IMG/VR virus record: IMGVR_UViG_3300047471_000852
Location: 1-48,833 of that record
Strand: one strand, 5' to 3'
Length of the DNA stretch: 48,833 nucleotides
Source: a virus
Made by a program: the position numbers and the translations under genes. A model generated the notes under the pieces. The model made no database searches, was not told the DNA's origin, and saw only the letters and a program-made list of their open reading frames with translations. This document shows, piece after piece, positions 33,421-40,876 of this stretch (its first letter is position 1; each line of letters begins with the position of its first letter).

Positions 33421-35544
33421 ATGAAACGCCTCCTGTATCTGCTGCTCCTCACGTCGGCCTGCGCCACCATCCCGCCCAAGCCCGTGCCACCTGGGCCTCC
33501 GGTGCCGCTGCACCTCGGGGTCGTCGGCGCGTATCACGGTCCGCTCGATGACGCCACCCTGAAGACGATGGCGGGGTCCTCGGACCTGACGCTGCGCGCG
33601 GCGGTGACGAGTGTCGAGCAGGCGCGGGCGATTGCGGCGTCCGTCCAGGCGTACCCGACGCTCCATATCCTCTGGCTGGTCGAGACGGCGAACGGGCCGC
33701 TGCTGGAGGCGTTGCTGCCGGTCCTGACGGCTCCGGCGCCGAATCCGACGGCGGGCATCGAGCTGGGGAACGAACTGGATCTGGCGGGGTTGACGTCGGC
33801 GCAATTCGGGGCGTGGATTCGGGCGGCGCATTCCTCCCTCCGGGCGAACGGGTACACCGGCCGGATCATCTCGGGCGGCATCTTTACCACCCAGCCGGAA
33901 CAACTGCGGTGGCTGACGCAGGCGGGGGTCCCGACGTGGCCGACGGACATCGTCGTCGGGCTGCACCGGTACGGCGGACCGGACGATCCGGTGTCCGGCT
34001 ATCGGACGCGTGACGACGAGACGAACGCGATCCTGGCGGCGGCGGCGGGGCATGCGATCGCGTTTACGGAGTTCGGGTACCCGACGTTCACCCCGGCGGA
34101 TGAGGCGTGGGCGGCGAACGCAGTGCTCACCGATCTGAACTGGTTCCGGAAGGCGCGGGCGGAACTGGCGACGGAGTACCAGTATACGGACGGCCCCGGC
34201 ACCGGGAACCTGGATCACTTCGGCGTGCGCGCGTTCGACGGGCGGTGGAAGCCGGTGTCCGTGTCCATTGGGATTCCGATGGCGACGGGGCCTCCGGCGT
34301 CCGCCACGGTCGCGGCCGACCTCGTCGCCTGCAAGACACCCTTCCTGGATAACTATTGCGACGGTCCGGCGGGCGCGGTGTTCGCGGTCGAGACGGCGCC
34401 CAACGTCTGGCGGACGTATCACGGGGACGGCAACGGCTACGCGTGGGCGGCGGACCTGCCCAACGTCCCTGACAGCCGCATCACCATCTCGGCGCCCGGC
34501 TACTTCACGCTCGGGCCGCTCCACCTCGACATCAACCATCAGCCGCCCATCCCGACGGACCTCGTCGCGGTCAACGCGGCGGGCGTGCACAACGCGTGGC
34601 CACTGCAAGCCACGCCGCCGCCGTTCCCGGCACCACCCACGCGACAGTCCGTCCTCAACGTCCACATCACCGGGCAGGGCCTGACCGTCGACACGCAGCA
34701 GTACGGGACGCTGCCGTGGTGGGAAGCGGCGCTGACCTACCTGACGCCCACCGACCGCAACGCGGTCTATGCGGCGAAGCACGCGTCGACGGCGTGGCCG
34801 GGCGGCGACACGCACGCCATCATCGCGGTCCCGAGCGGGCGGGCGCTCTACGACGAGCCGAACCAGCCGTACAGTGCTGATCGCTTCCCGCCGCTGGACT
34901 GGACGCACGGCGGCACGGCGATGGTGCCCGAGTTCGATCAGTTGGTCATCGAGGTGATCCAGCACGGCTTCACGCCGATGATCTTCCTCGACGAGACGAT
35001 GGACACGTCCTACAAGACGCTGCCCGTCGTCTTGGACGCGCTGCAGCACTCGACGCTCGGCGACCTGACGCCCTACGTACTGGTCCTGCCAGGGTGGGAC
35101 GGCGTGTTCTATGGCTGGGAGCCGTCGCACGAGGTGATTCCCAAGTGGGCGGCGAACGCCCGCGCCCTCTGTCCGCGGTGCTACCTCGGCATCGAGCACA
35201 ACGTCGGCCACATCCCGCTCGGCGAAGGCCCGTCGGACTGGACATCGACTGGGCTGATGAAGGACTTCGACGTCCTCTTCAGCGAGTTCTGGGACGGCAT
35301 CTTCGACGACACCGTCTACCAGGTCGCCGGCCGCACCATCCGGCCCTACAACCGTCCGGCGGATCAGGTGGGCGACCCCAACCCGCCGATGTACATGCAG
35401 GGCAACGTGCGCGACCCGAACGCGCAGCCCGCGTGCTTCTTCGAGTTCGGCATGTACGGCTGGGTGCGGTCGACGTCATCGGCGGCGTCGATTATCGCGT
35501 GGCGGCAGCGCTTCAAGGACATCGGCTATACGTGTGGAGGATGA
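33421..35544 (+). CDS. Lipoprotein-like glycoside hydrolase (clan GH-A-like), tail- or cell-surface depolymerase
   Basis: The 707 residues start MKRLLYLLLLTSACATIPPK, a lipoprotein-like signal (Cys at 14; the -3 position is Thr, so the lipobox is imperfect) with a Pro-rich linker. Residues 30-330 read as a TIM barrel with GIELGNELDLAG (acid/base candidate E118) and AIAFTEFGYPTF (nucleophile candidate E217), the clan GH-A arrangement. Residues 340-440 look like a beta domain. Residues 480-700 contain a second barrel-like half (MIFLDETMDTSYKTLPVV, VLVLPGWDGVFYG, YLGIEHNVGHIP). It could degrade a capsule or cell-wall glycan. The signal peptide would send it to the host envelope rather than the virion, which is odd. 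Confidence 0.7.
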   Translation: MKRLLYLLLLTSACATIPPKPVPPGPPVPLHLGVVGAYHGPLDDATLKTMAGSSDLTLRAAVTSVEQARAIAASVQAYPTLHILWLVETANGPLLEALLPVLTAPAPNPTAGIELGNELDLAGLTSAQFGAWIRAAHSSLRANGYTGRIISGGIFTTQPEQLRWLTQAGVPTWPTDIVVGLHRYGGPDDPVSGYRTRDDETNAILAAAAGHAIAFTEFGYPTFTPADEAWAANAVLTDLNWFRKARAELATEYQYTDGPGTGNLDHFGVRAFDGRWKPVSVSIGIPMATGPPASATVAADLVACKTPFLDNYCDGPAGAVFAVETAPNVWRTYHGDGNGYAWAADLPNVPDSRITISAPGYFTLGPLHLDINHQPPIPTDLVAVNAAGVHNAWPLQATPPPFPAPPTRQSVLNVHITGQGLTVDTQQYGTLPWWEAALTYLTPTDRNAVYAAKHASTAWPGGDTHAIIAVPSGRALYDEPNQPYSADRFPPLDWTHGGTAMVPEFDQLVIEVIQHGFTPMIFLDETMDTSYKTLPVVLDALQHSTLGDLTPYVLVLPGWDGVFYGWEPSHEVIPKWAANARALCPRCYLGIEHNVGHIPLGEGPSDWTSTGLMKDFDVLFSEFWDGIFDDTVYQVAGRTIRPYNRPADQVGDPNPPMYMQGNVRDPNAQPACFFEFGMYGWVRSTSSAASIIAWRQRFKDIGYTCGG

Positions 35545-35548
35545 GACG

Positions 35549-35758
35549 ATGATCGAGAAGCTGGTCAAGGTCTGGCCGTTGGTCGTTGCCGTCGTCAGCC
35601 TACTGGCGTGGGCGGGACATGCGCTGCTGACGTGGCAGGAACACCTCATCACCGAGCAACGGCGGTGCGAGCGGATCGCACTGCTGGAACGGATCTTCGT
35701 CAGCGAGCATCCGCAGTACAGTCAAACGTTCTTCTATCCAGGAGCGACACAATGCTGA
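35549..35758 (+). CDS. Small membrane protein, holin candidate
   Basis: The 69 residues carry one membrane segment (VWPLVVAVVSLLAWAGHALL, about 8-27) followed by a charged helix (HLITEQRRCERIALLERI). I chose the ATG at 35549, 8 bases after GGAGG, over the GTG at 35534. It is the first of three small one-span proteins ahead of a lipoprotein, a typical place for lysis genes. A holin or i-spanin-like role is a guess. Confidence 0.6.
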   Translation: MIEKLVKVWPLVVAVVSLLAWAGHALLTWQEHLITEQRRCERIALLERIFVSEHPQYSQTFFYPGATQC

Positions 35759-36054
35759 CGCACGACAGGCGCGGGATGGGCTGGTGGCGACTGTGGCTCG
35801 ACTCGCTGGACAGCAACGGCGGCCACCTCTTCCTGCTCGCGACGATCATCATCGTCGGAATGGTGCTGCTGAAGTTCCAGTGGTCGGCCCAGAAGGCGGG
35901 CGAGCTGGTGACGGGCGCGTTCGGCGCGATGCTGGCGATGCTGAAGACGGTCAGCAGCAACAGGGAGCAGCAGGGGACGTCGTCGACGCTGACCGCCGAG
36001 GTCAAGACGCTCGGCGCGGTCGAGGACAAAGGAGGAGAAGGTGACACCAAATGA
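35752..36054 (+). CDS. Small membrane protein, holin or lysis-region candidate
   Basis: The 100 residues contain one strong membrane segment (HLFLLATIIIVGMVLLKF, about 25-42) and a polar C-terminus with an amphipathic stretch (GELVTGAFGAMLAMLKTV) that may be a second, weaker helix. SD AGGAG precedes the ATG. It overlaps the upstream gene by 7 bases and the next by 14. This pattern fits a holin with one or two spans. Confidence 0.58.
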   Translation: MLTHDRRGMGWWRLWLDSLDSNGGHLFLLATIIIVGMVLLKFQWSAQKAGELVTGAFGAMLAMLKTVSSNREQQGTSSTLTAEVKTLGAVEDKGGEGDTK

Positions 36055-36229
36055 TTGGATCGTGTTCGCGTGGCTGGTTAGTGTCTTTGTACTGTTATTT
36101 GGAGCACTGCACTGGCGCCGGTCTGAACAGGCACCGTGCCAGCGGTGCGGCTACCGCTCGCCAGCCGCGTCGAAGGAAGCGTTGATCAACGCGGAACATC
36201 GGAGACAATCAGAAGAGAGGCACACATGA
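36041..36229 (+). CDS. Small membrane protein with CxxC
   Basis: The 62 residues start at GTG with SD GGAGGAG. An N-terminal membrane helix (WIVFAWLVSVFVLLFGALHW, about 6-25) is followed by CQRCGYRSPA, a possible metal or redox pair on the cytoplasmic side, and a charged tail. It overlaps both neighbours. Lysis-region membership is inferred. Confidence 0.58.
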   Translation: MTPNDWIVFAWLVSVFVLLFGALHWRRSEQAPCQRCGYRSPAASKEALINAEHRRQSEERHT

Positions 36230-36594
36230 GGAGTCTAGTCGCACTACTGATCGTGGGGCTGAGCATCACGAGCTGCGCCACCGGGGCGCCAAACCTGACG
36301 CCGGTCGGACAGCACGCCTACACGGCGGACCAGGTGGCGATGCGGGTGGCGGAGCTGCAGAACGCGGCGATTCAAGCGGAGGCGACCGGAGGCCTGCCCA
36401 CAGCGACGACGCGCGTCATCGTCCAGTTCGCCGTGACGGCGGCGCCCACGCTGCGGGCCGTGCCCAACGGGTGGCCGCAGACGGTGAGCGCCGCGTGGGC
36501 GGCGACGAAGATGCAACTCGGACCGATGACCAACCCGCTCGTCGTCGCGGCGATGAGCGCGCTTGACGTCGTCATAGCGGGGATACAGCCATGA
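36226..36594 (+). CDS. Lipoprotein, o-spanin-like candidate
   Basis: The 122 residues begin MRSLVALLIVGLSITSCATG, with a good lipobox (ITSC, lipidated Cys at 17), so it should be anchored in an outer or cytoplasmic membrane. The rest is Ala-rich and helical. Location after small membrane proteins at the end of the late region suggests an outer-membrane spanin partner. At 122 residues it is longer than most o-spanins. If correct, the host has an outer membrane. Confidence 0.58.
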   Translation: MRSLVALLIVGLSITSCATGAPNLTPVGQHAYTADQVAMRVAELQNAAIQAEATGGLPTATTRVIVQFAVTAAPTLRAVPNGWPQTVSAAWAATKMQLGPMTNPLVVAAMSALDVVIAGIQP

Positions 36595-36785
36595 ACGCCG
36601 CACTCTTGCTCGCGCTCCTCACGCAGGTCGGCCTTCCCGAGCTGGAAGCATGGCTGCGGTCGCTCCGCAGCAACGGGCAGACGACGCTGACCGACGCCGA
36701 CGTACTGGCCAAGCTGGCCACCGACACGAAGTTCATCGAGGACATCGGGAACGCGTGGCTGGCAGCGCACCCGGCCAAGCCGTAA
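36591..36785 (+). CDS. Small hypothetical protein at the end of the late operon
   Basis: The 64-residue product (MNAALLLALLTQVGLPEL...) starts with a hydrophobic helix and continues as a soluble-looking helical protein (TLTDADVLAKLATDTKFIED). It overlaps the lipoprotein gene by four bases and is the last rightward gene. It may be part of the lysis region. No family is recognised. Confidence 0.6.
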   Translation: MNAALLLALLTQVGLPELEAWLRSLRSNGQTTLTDADVLAKLATDTKFIEDIGNAWLAAHPAKP

Positions 36786-36815
36786 TCGTCTGCTGGTGGG
36801 CGCGGTGCCCTGGCT

Positions 36816-36995
36816 TCACTGGCATCGCGCCTGCTCCTCCGCCCCTTGGCTGCGACTGCGGGCGAGCGCCAACCTCCACGCCGCCACCCGCTCCTCAAAG
36901 AACGCCGTAGACGGGACGTGAAAATCGTCGGGCTCAGCGAGCACGCGCTCGTCGCGGATGATCTGCTCGATGATAAGCTCTCTAGAATGAGTCAC
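36816..36995 (-). CDS. 59-residue hypothetical protein, first gene met on the minus strand
   Basis: A short GTG-started frame encodes MTHSRELIIEQIIRDERVL followed by AEPDDFHVPSTAFFEERVAA, a natural-looking helical acidic protein. The base before the GTG closes an in-frame TAA, so no longer start is possible; a weak GAGG lies 12 bases upstream. It converges on the last late gene with a 30-base gap, which holds a small GC-rich hairpin-like GGGC...GCCC without a T-tract. No function is recognised. Confidence 0.55.
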   Translation of the reverse strand: MTHSRELIIEQIIRDERVLAEPDDFHVPSTAFFEERVAAWRLALARSRSQGAEEQARCQ

Positions 36996-37025
36996 TTAGG
37001 AGTAATCCTCGTGTAACTGACCTAG

Positions 37026-37092
37026 GAACGGCCGGAAGTCTGGCTATAGGGAAGCTAGGCAGCGAAGCCGTACGGCCTGCCTCGGGCCGTTC
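37026..37092. other. Structured intergenic element of unknown role
   Basis: The 123-base gap between the two last leftward genes holds an outer 8-bp pairing, GAACGGCC (37026-37033) with GGCCGTTC (37085-37092), an inner 6-bp pairing, AGGCAG (37057-37062) with CTGCCT (37077-37082), and a 10-base palindrome GCCGTACGGC (37067-37076). It could be a terminator, a small RNA or a protein-binding site. T-loop consensus is absent, so it is not a tRNA. Confidence 0.45.
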
Positions 37093-37118
37093 ACCTATAT
37101 CCTTAGAGAACCAAGGCG

Positions 37119-37454
37119 TCATTCAGTTGGCTCACTGGGCGGGACTGGGAGCAGGGCCGCGAGATCGGCCCACGCGACATACTCGATCTTCCACGTCAGG
37201 CCATCGTTTCGTGTAATCGTGTGGGCATTGCGCGGCAGGGCGCGGATCTGCGCGGGGAGATCAGGGGCGGGCGGGTGCGCGTGCAGGAGCGCGGCCACCT
37301 CGTCAGCGCATTCTTCTAAGCCCCACCCGCGTCCAATGCGATACGAATCCCCGTGGTCGCGGTCTTTCGCAGACTGTTCACGCCACTGAGCTACCAACTG
37401 TTCCAGTCCTACCCGGAGTCCGTCCGCGTCGTTAGTAGGCACTGAAGCACTCAT
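37119..37454 (-). CDS. Hypothetical early protein
   Basis: The 111-residue product (MSASVPTNDADGLRVGLEQL...) has a helical N-half with a HGDSYRIGRGWGLEECADEV segment seen in many small phage proteins that precede modular C-termini. Its second half (PRNAHTITRNDGLTWKIEYV) is beta-rich. The ATG at 37454 lies 23 bases inside the upstream gene. No function is recognised. Confidence 0.6.
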   Translation of the reverse strand: MSASVPTNDADGLRVGLEQLVAQWREQSAKDRDHGDSYRIGRGWGLEECADEVAALLHAHPPAPDLPAQIRALPRNAHTITRNDGLTWKIEYVAWADLAALLPVPPSEPTE

Positions 37455-37644
37455 GGGCGTCGTAGCCTTTCCGTGTGAAGTAGGCTTGCTCGCAGATGGG
37501 GCACAGCAACATCCGCCTGATTCGTAACCGATGCGAGTGGTCGTGCCACGCGCAGACGGGATCGTCGGCATCCTGATGCGTCTCCGCCTCCGGGCACCAT
37601 CGGCGCAATTGCGACATGGCTGGCCGGAGTCCGTCCGCGCTCAT
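37432..37644 (-). CDS. Zinc-finger-like small protein (C2HC)
   Basis: The 70 residues end with LLCPICEQAYFTRKGYDAHE followed by a Cys, a C-x2-C-x12-H-x-C arrangement close to a C2H2/C2HC zinc finger. The N-half is polar and His/Asp-rich (HQDADDPVCAWHDHSH). ATGA overlap with the upstream gene. It may bind DNA or RNA. Confidence 0.62.
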   Translation of the reverse strand: MSADGLRPAMSQLRRWCPEAETHQDADDPVCAWHDHSHRLRIRRMLLCPICEQAYFTRKGYDAHECFSAY

Positions 37645-37856
37645 GGCTTCACCGGAGGATCGAAATCGAATCCCTTTTCATTAGCCGCGAGACGAAGTTC
37701 TTCTTCGGTCTTGCCTTCGGAGCACGGCTTGCAGTGCGCGTATATCCAGAAGCAATCGTCGCAGCCTTCCTTATCGCAGCCGGGGCAGTTCCAGACGTTC
37801 TCGCGGAACCGTTGCCCTCGCTTACACGATTCGCAAATCCATGCTCGATAGGTCAC
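37641..37856 (-). CDS. Cys-rich zinc-binding small protein
   Basis: The 71 residues start at GTG (GTGA overlap) and contain nine Cys in CESCKRG, NCPGCDKEGCDDC and HCKPCSEG pairs, enough for two zinc sites, followed by an acidic C-terminus. It is one of several such proteins in the early region. No function is recognised. Confidence 0.65.
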   Translation of the reverse strand: MTYRAWICESCKRGQRFRENVWNCPGCDKEGCDDCFWIYAHCKPCSEGKTEEELRLAANEKGFDFDPPVKP

Positions 37857-38752
37857 GATTGCACCGGAGGATCAGGGAGAGGCATCCAGTGCGAGCGCCA
37901 GTGACAGGGGTTGCCGCCGTTTAAGGTATAGAACCCGAACTTGTCCCGTTTCGCATCACTGACGCGCATGATCTTGCCACCATCGATCAGCGCGACAAGC
38001 ACCGGCACGTTGTATGCTGGCCGATCTGAATCAATCGGCTGCCAGCGGGGCGTCAGCTGGTCCTCTTCGGTGTCCGCGATGGGCCGTGGTTGAGCACGCT
38101 GCGGAGTCACAGTTGGATGCACTGCGAGGATCTGTCTCGGCTGCATCTGCACGCGCCTGTCATCGTCCGGTCGGTCCCCCTCGGTGTCCGCCCGTGCCGC
38201 CGTAGCTTTCGCCAGCAGGCTCATTACTGCATTTATATCCGCTCGATTTCTGGCGATACACTCAGCGGGCGTCTCACCGTCCTTTAGGAATGGTTCACAG
38301 TCCGCGACCAGTTGCGCGGCGCATGCCTGTCGGTCCCACTCGGTGTCCGCCCGTTCGTTGATGAATCGGATCAACCCTTCACGGTCAAACATGATCAGTT
38401 TGTCATCGTGGAAGTAGCGCCCGAGCGCCTGAATTAACCGATGCGCCCAATCCGCGATCCGCTCAAAATCGGCTCGCCCGTCTTGAATGAGACGCCCAAT
38501 GGCGAGAAAGTCGTTCTGTAGCGTCAGCGCCAAGCCGTCCTGCGGTTCCTGGTGTCGGTCCCCCTCGGTGTCCGCCCGTGACGTTGCGGCCAATTCTCGA
38601 ATCAGTGCCCGAACCTCTGGGTTTTCGAACTCCCAACGAGCGAGGCACGTGCGGCACTTCCGCCACACATGATCGCCGTCCGTCATCACCGTGCATTCCT
38701 CGCTGACGGCTTCGAGGAGTTTCAATGCTTTCAATCGACGCTCCATGTTCAT
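37853..38752 (-). CDS. Modular protein with RADTEGDR linkers and DUF551-like C-terminus
   Basis: The 299 residues start at an ATG with SD GAGG; the next gene upstream ends one base into it. Five short blocks are separated by copies or variants of RADTEGDR. These are a CxxC block (VWRKCRTCLARWEF), a helical block (LALTLQNDFLAIGRLIQDG), a CEPFLKDGETPAECIARN block, a Pro/Gln linker, and a C-terminal WQPIDSDRP to SHWMPLPDPP block typical of DUF551. Each linker copy is encoded by a near-identical 25-bp DNA repeat. This suggests assembly by recombination of modules at the repeat. No function is recognised. Confidence 0.65.
   Translation of the reverse strand: MNMERRLKALKLLEAVSEECTVMTDGDHVWRKCRTCLARWEFENPEVRALIRELAATSRADTEGDRHQEPQDGLALTLQNDFLAIGRLIQDGRADFERIADWAHRLIQALGRYFHDDKLIMFDREGLIRFINERADTEWDRQACAAQLVADCEPFLKDGETPAECIARNRADINAVMSLLAKATAARADTEGDRPDDDRRVQMQPRQILAVHPTVTPQRAQPRPIADTEEDQLTPRWQPIDSDRPAYNVPVLVALIDGGKIMRVSDAKRDKFGFYTLNGGNPCHWRSHWMPLPDPPVQS
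38171..38579. repeat. Dispersed 25-bp repeat encoding RADTEGDR
   Basis: Near-identical copies of TCGGTCCCCCTCGGTGTCCG plus CCCGT lie at 38171-38195, 38330-38354 (one mismatch) and 38555-38579. Diverged copies lie near 38060-38077 and at 39145-39168 in a second gene. Spacing is irregular (about 159 and 225 bases) and coding, so it is not a CRISPR array. Confidence 0.8.
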
Positions 38753-39114
38753 CACGCCCTCGTCGGCCAACTGAATGTGCGCGGGCCTTCTCCTACGCAG
38801 GCCGATGTCACCCAGAACACATCATTGCCATCGAGATACGCCTGCCCGTTGACGGCGCTCGACTCGTGATCGCCCCAACATTTCGTGATAAGCATCGGGA
38901 AGGTATCGCCCTCAGCGACGACGTTGCCGATGTGGGCCTGCGCGCCTTCCGGCCAACCGTAGACGACCGCAGGATCGGCTGTAGCCTCTGCACTCTTGGC
39001 GAACGTCTTCATGCGCGTGGCAATACTGACTCCGCTCGTGCGGCGGCGGTTGATCTGCGAAGCGTCTTCTGCGCTCAGTCGGTAGTGAACGATGCGTCCA
39101 ATGGTCGGAATCAT
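38752..39114 (-). CDS. Hypothetical protein
   Basis: The 120 residues begin MIPTIGRIVHYRLSAEDASQ with SD AAGGAG. They contain an alpha/beta layout with GNVVAEGDTFPMLITKCW and ends FSWPTRA. The start 'xGRIVHY' followed by a GDxFPxxI element is common in small phage proteins of unknown function. The frame is open upstream through the repeat at 39145, and one base fewer in the C6 run there would fuse it to the upstream gene. Confidence 0.65.
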   Translation of the reverse strand: MIPTIGRIVHYRLSAEDASQINRRRTSGVSIATRMKTFAKSAEATADPAVVYGWPEGAQAHIGNVVAEGDTFPMLITKCWGDHESSAVNGQAYLDGNDVFWVTSACVGEGPRTFSWPTRA

Positions 39115-39352
39115 GGTCTCTCCTTGTTGACGATTTACGGTTAGTCGGTCCCCCCTCGGTGTCCAGCACGGCCGCACACGACGCCGAAACAAACGCCAGC
39201 ATCACAACGACTAACTGATCGCAGCGTTGCCGCTCGTCATCGCGCATCGGCCGGTAATGGCCTGTCAGATATTCCTCAGCAAACATCCGTGCCAGTTTTT
39301 CTACCTCGGCTGGCTCTCGGAGTCGTCGTGTGCGGCGGTCCTCGGTGGTCAT
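38912..39352 (-). pseudogene. Hypothetical gene with probable frame disruption at a G6 run
   Basis: From the ATG at 39352 (SD GGGAGGC) the first 66 residues look genuine (TRRLREPAEVEKLARMFAEE, then MRDDERQRCDQLVVVMLAF). After DTEGG the frame runs for 70 Arg/His-rich residues over the next gene, which looks like shadow translation. The diverged RADTEGDR repeat there has six C on the plus strand (39150-39155) instead of five. With five, the frame would read DTEGDRLTVNRQQGETMIP and join the next gene. It could be a real frameshift, a sequencing indel or a variable homopolymer. Confidence 0.5.
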
Positions 39353-39597
39353 GGTGCCTCCCGATGAACGGGACAATCAGCTGGTCCAGAGTTATCGCCC
39401 TCGCAGGTGCAGCGCGCCTCAGGCGCGAGCACGACCGGCGTGATCTCCTTCCAGCAGTCCTCGCAGAACGGCCCGACGTTCGGCGTGAGCCAGCGCCAGG
39501 CGCTGACCACGAAGCCAGGCAGCTCGCTGTAGCAGTTGCTGCAACGACGCGTCATCAGCTGCGCGATCTGGGTGCGTGGGTCAAGGGGTTCGGTCAT
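39349..39597 (-). CDS. Small zinc-ribbon-like protein
   Basis: The 82 residues have RRCSNCYSELPG, FCEDCWKEI and CTCEGDNSGPADCPVH, making two Cys-pair sites plus a Cys/His tail. SD GGGGAG precedes the ATG. It overlaps the downstream gene by four bases. No function is recognised. Confidence 0.65.
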   Translation of the reverse strand: MTEPLDPRTQIAQLMTRRCSNCYSELPGFVVSAWRWLTPNVGPFCEDCWKEITPVVLAPEARCTCEGDNSGPADCPVHREAP

Positions 39598-39607
39598 GTC
39601 GTCTCCC

Positions 39608-39895
39608 CTAGCAGTCGTTCACTTGCAGCTGGTCGGCCTGCGTCTGGTCGACCCAGTACTGAAAGTCTTTGTGCCAGTGCTCGGCGATGGGCCCTTGCCC
39701 GAAGCCGCTGAGGATCTCCACTCCGCAGCCCTCGCACTTCCACTTGTCGCCGACCCAGACCTTGTAGGGCGTCCACCGCTCGGGTTCGGCGGTGCCCGGC
39801 AGTGCCTTGTTCTCCTTCGGCATGGCTTCGATGAAGTAGAAGCCAGTCTTCACGCAGCGGAAGAAGCGTTGACAGGGTATGCAGACAGGCTTCAT
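39608..39895 (-). CDS. Small Cys-rich protein
   Basis: The 95 residues begin MKPVCIPCQRFFRCVKTGFY and later contain WKCEGCGVEILSGFGQGP followed by EHWHKDF, so two zinc pairs and a His cluster are present. The start has GGAG 8 bases upstream. An overlapping Arg-rich frame is a shadow. A gap of 165 bases lies upstream, in which I see no convincing promoter or gene. Confidence 0.68.
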   Translation of the reverse strand: MKPVCIPCQRFFRCVKTGFYFIEAMPKENKALPGTAEPERWTPYKVWVGDKWKCEGCGVEILSGFGQGPIAEHWHKDFQYWVDQTQADQLQVNDC

Positions 39896-40060
39896 TTCCT
39901 ACACTCCACTCTAAAAACCCCGGAGGCCATTGCAATCTTCGTCTAAGTGTCTGCGTCTCCCTGTCGTAGCGAACAAGGCGGCTCCTAGAGAAGTTACCAA
40001 CGACATTCAGCAGAGAGATTGGTTCGGCCTATGGGACCGTCTCTACTCTCCGGGGGTTGA

Positions 40061-40876
40061 TTACATCTCCGCCTTGGCCTCCAGCGTCGCCGGGTCGAAG
40101 CTCACGTCGCCGGCCTCCTCCTCCGGGTGCAGCGTGTCGGCGTCGATCGCCACGGCCTTGTCCTTCCACGACTCCCACATCTCGGCGGCGAGCTGCTCGA
40201 CGCGGCTGTCGGCGACGAGCCAACCGGCGTTCTTCACCTTGTAGATCGCCCAGCTCTTGTTGCCGTCGACGTCCGATCCCGTGGCGACCGAGTAGACGCC
40301 CTTGTAGAGCGCCTTCTTGCCCCGCTGCTGAATGTAGAGGTTCAGCTGCTTGGCGACCTTCAGCGCCGACGACTTCATCGACAGCCCCATGACGTTCTGC
40401 AGCGGGTCGGTGAAGTCGAGGCCGTTCAGCAGTAGCACGATGAAGTCGTAGAACTTCGTCGCCACCGGCTTCGCCGCGCGGCCGTTCTCGTCCGGCTCGC
40501 CGAACTGCGTCCGCGGGTCGTTGGCGGGCACGTTCGGGTCCTTGACGCCGCCGCCCTGGTCAAGCGGGATGAACTCGACGTAGCGCGGCTTGTCGGCGCG
40601 CAGGATCGTGAAGAGCAGCGGCCCCTTGCCGTAGACCTTGCGCGTCAGGCTGTGGAAGAGGTCGGTGAACTGCAGCCCCTCGATGTAGCGCGGGCTGGTC
40701 GGGTCGATCTCGGGCGACGTCTTCTGCGCCAGCGCGAGGCGCGGGATGAGGATGTCCTCTCGGCCGATGTGCTCTGAGCCGAGCAGGCCGGCGTCGGCGC
40801 CTTCGGGGCGCGTCGCGGTGATGAGCGCCGAGAGGTCGGTCGGGAGGGTCGCGAGGGCGTCGTCTTTCTTCGTCAT
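40061..40876 (-). CDS. Early-region protein, possibly DNA metabolism
   Basis: The 271 residues start MTKKDDALATLPTDLSALI with SD GAAGGAG. A conserved-looking core (HIGREDILIPRLALAQKTSP, then YIEGLQFTDLFHSLTRKVYG) is shared by a widespread family of phage early proteins that often lie near recombination and ssDNA-binding genes. The C-terminal part (ALKVAKQLNLYIQQRG, WAIYKVKNAGWL) is mixed alpha/beta and ends in an acidic tail (HPEEEAGDVSFDPA), as in ssDNA-binding proteins. That comparison is weak; treat the function as unknown. Confidence 0.7.
   Translation of the reverse strand: MTKKDDALATLPTDLSALITATRPEGADAGLLGSEHIGREDILIPRLALAQKTSPEIDPTSPRYIEGLQFTDLFHSLTRKVYGKGPLLFTILRADKPRYVEFIPLDQGGGVKDPNVPANDPRTQFGEPDENGRAAKPVATKFYDFIVLLLNGLDFTDPLQNVMGLSMKSSALKVAKQLNLYIQQRGKKALYKGVYSVATGSDVDGNKSWAIYKVKNAGWLVADSRVEQLAAEMWESWKDKAVAIDADTLHPEEEAGDVSFDPATLEAKAEM

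Noticed and set aside
33406-35211. A 601-residue minus-strand frame over the glycoside hydrolase
   Set aside because: Arg-rich shadow translation with no recognised motif, opposite to a coherent enzyme reading.
37026-37092. Possible tRNA with an 8-bp acceptor-like stem
   Set aside because: No T-loop GTTC, no anticodon arm and wrong arm spacing.
39594-39935. A 113-residue minus-strand frame overlapping 39608-39895
   Set aside because: It is Arg-rich and has no SD, while the competing 95-residue frame has two CxxC pairs and an SD.
39930-40435. Plus-strand frames at 39930-40244 and 40127-40435
   Set aside because: They run antisense to the well-supported gene at 40061-40876 and have no SD or recognisable motif.
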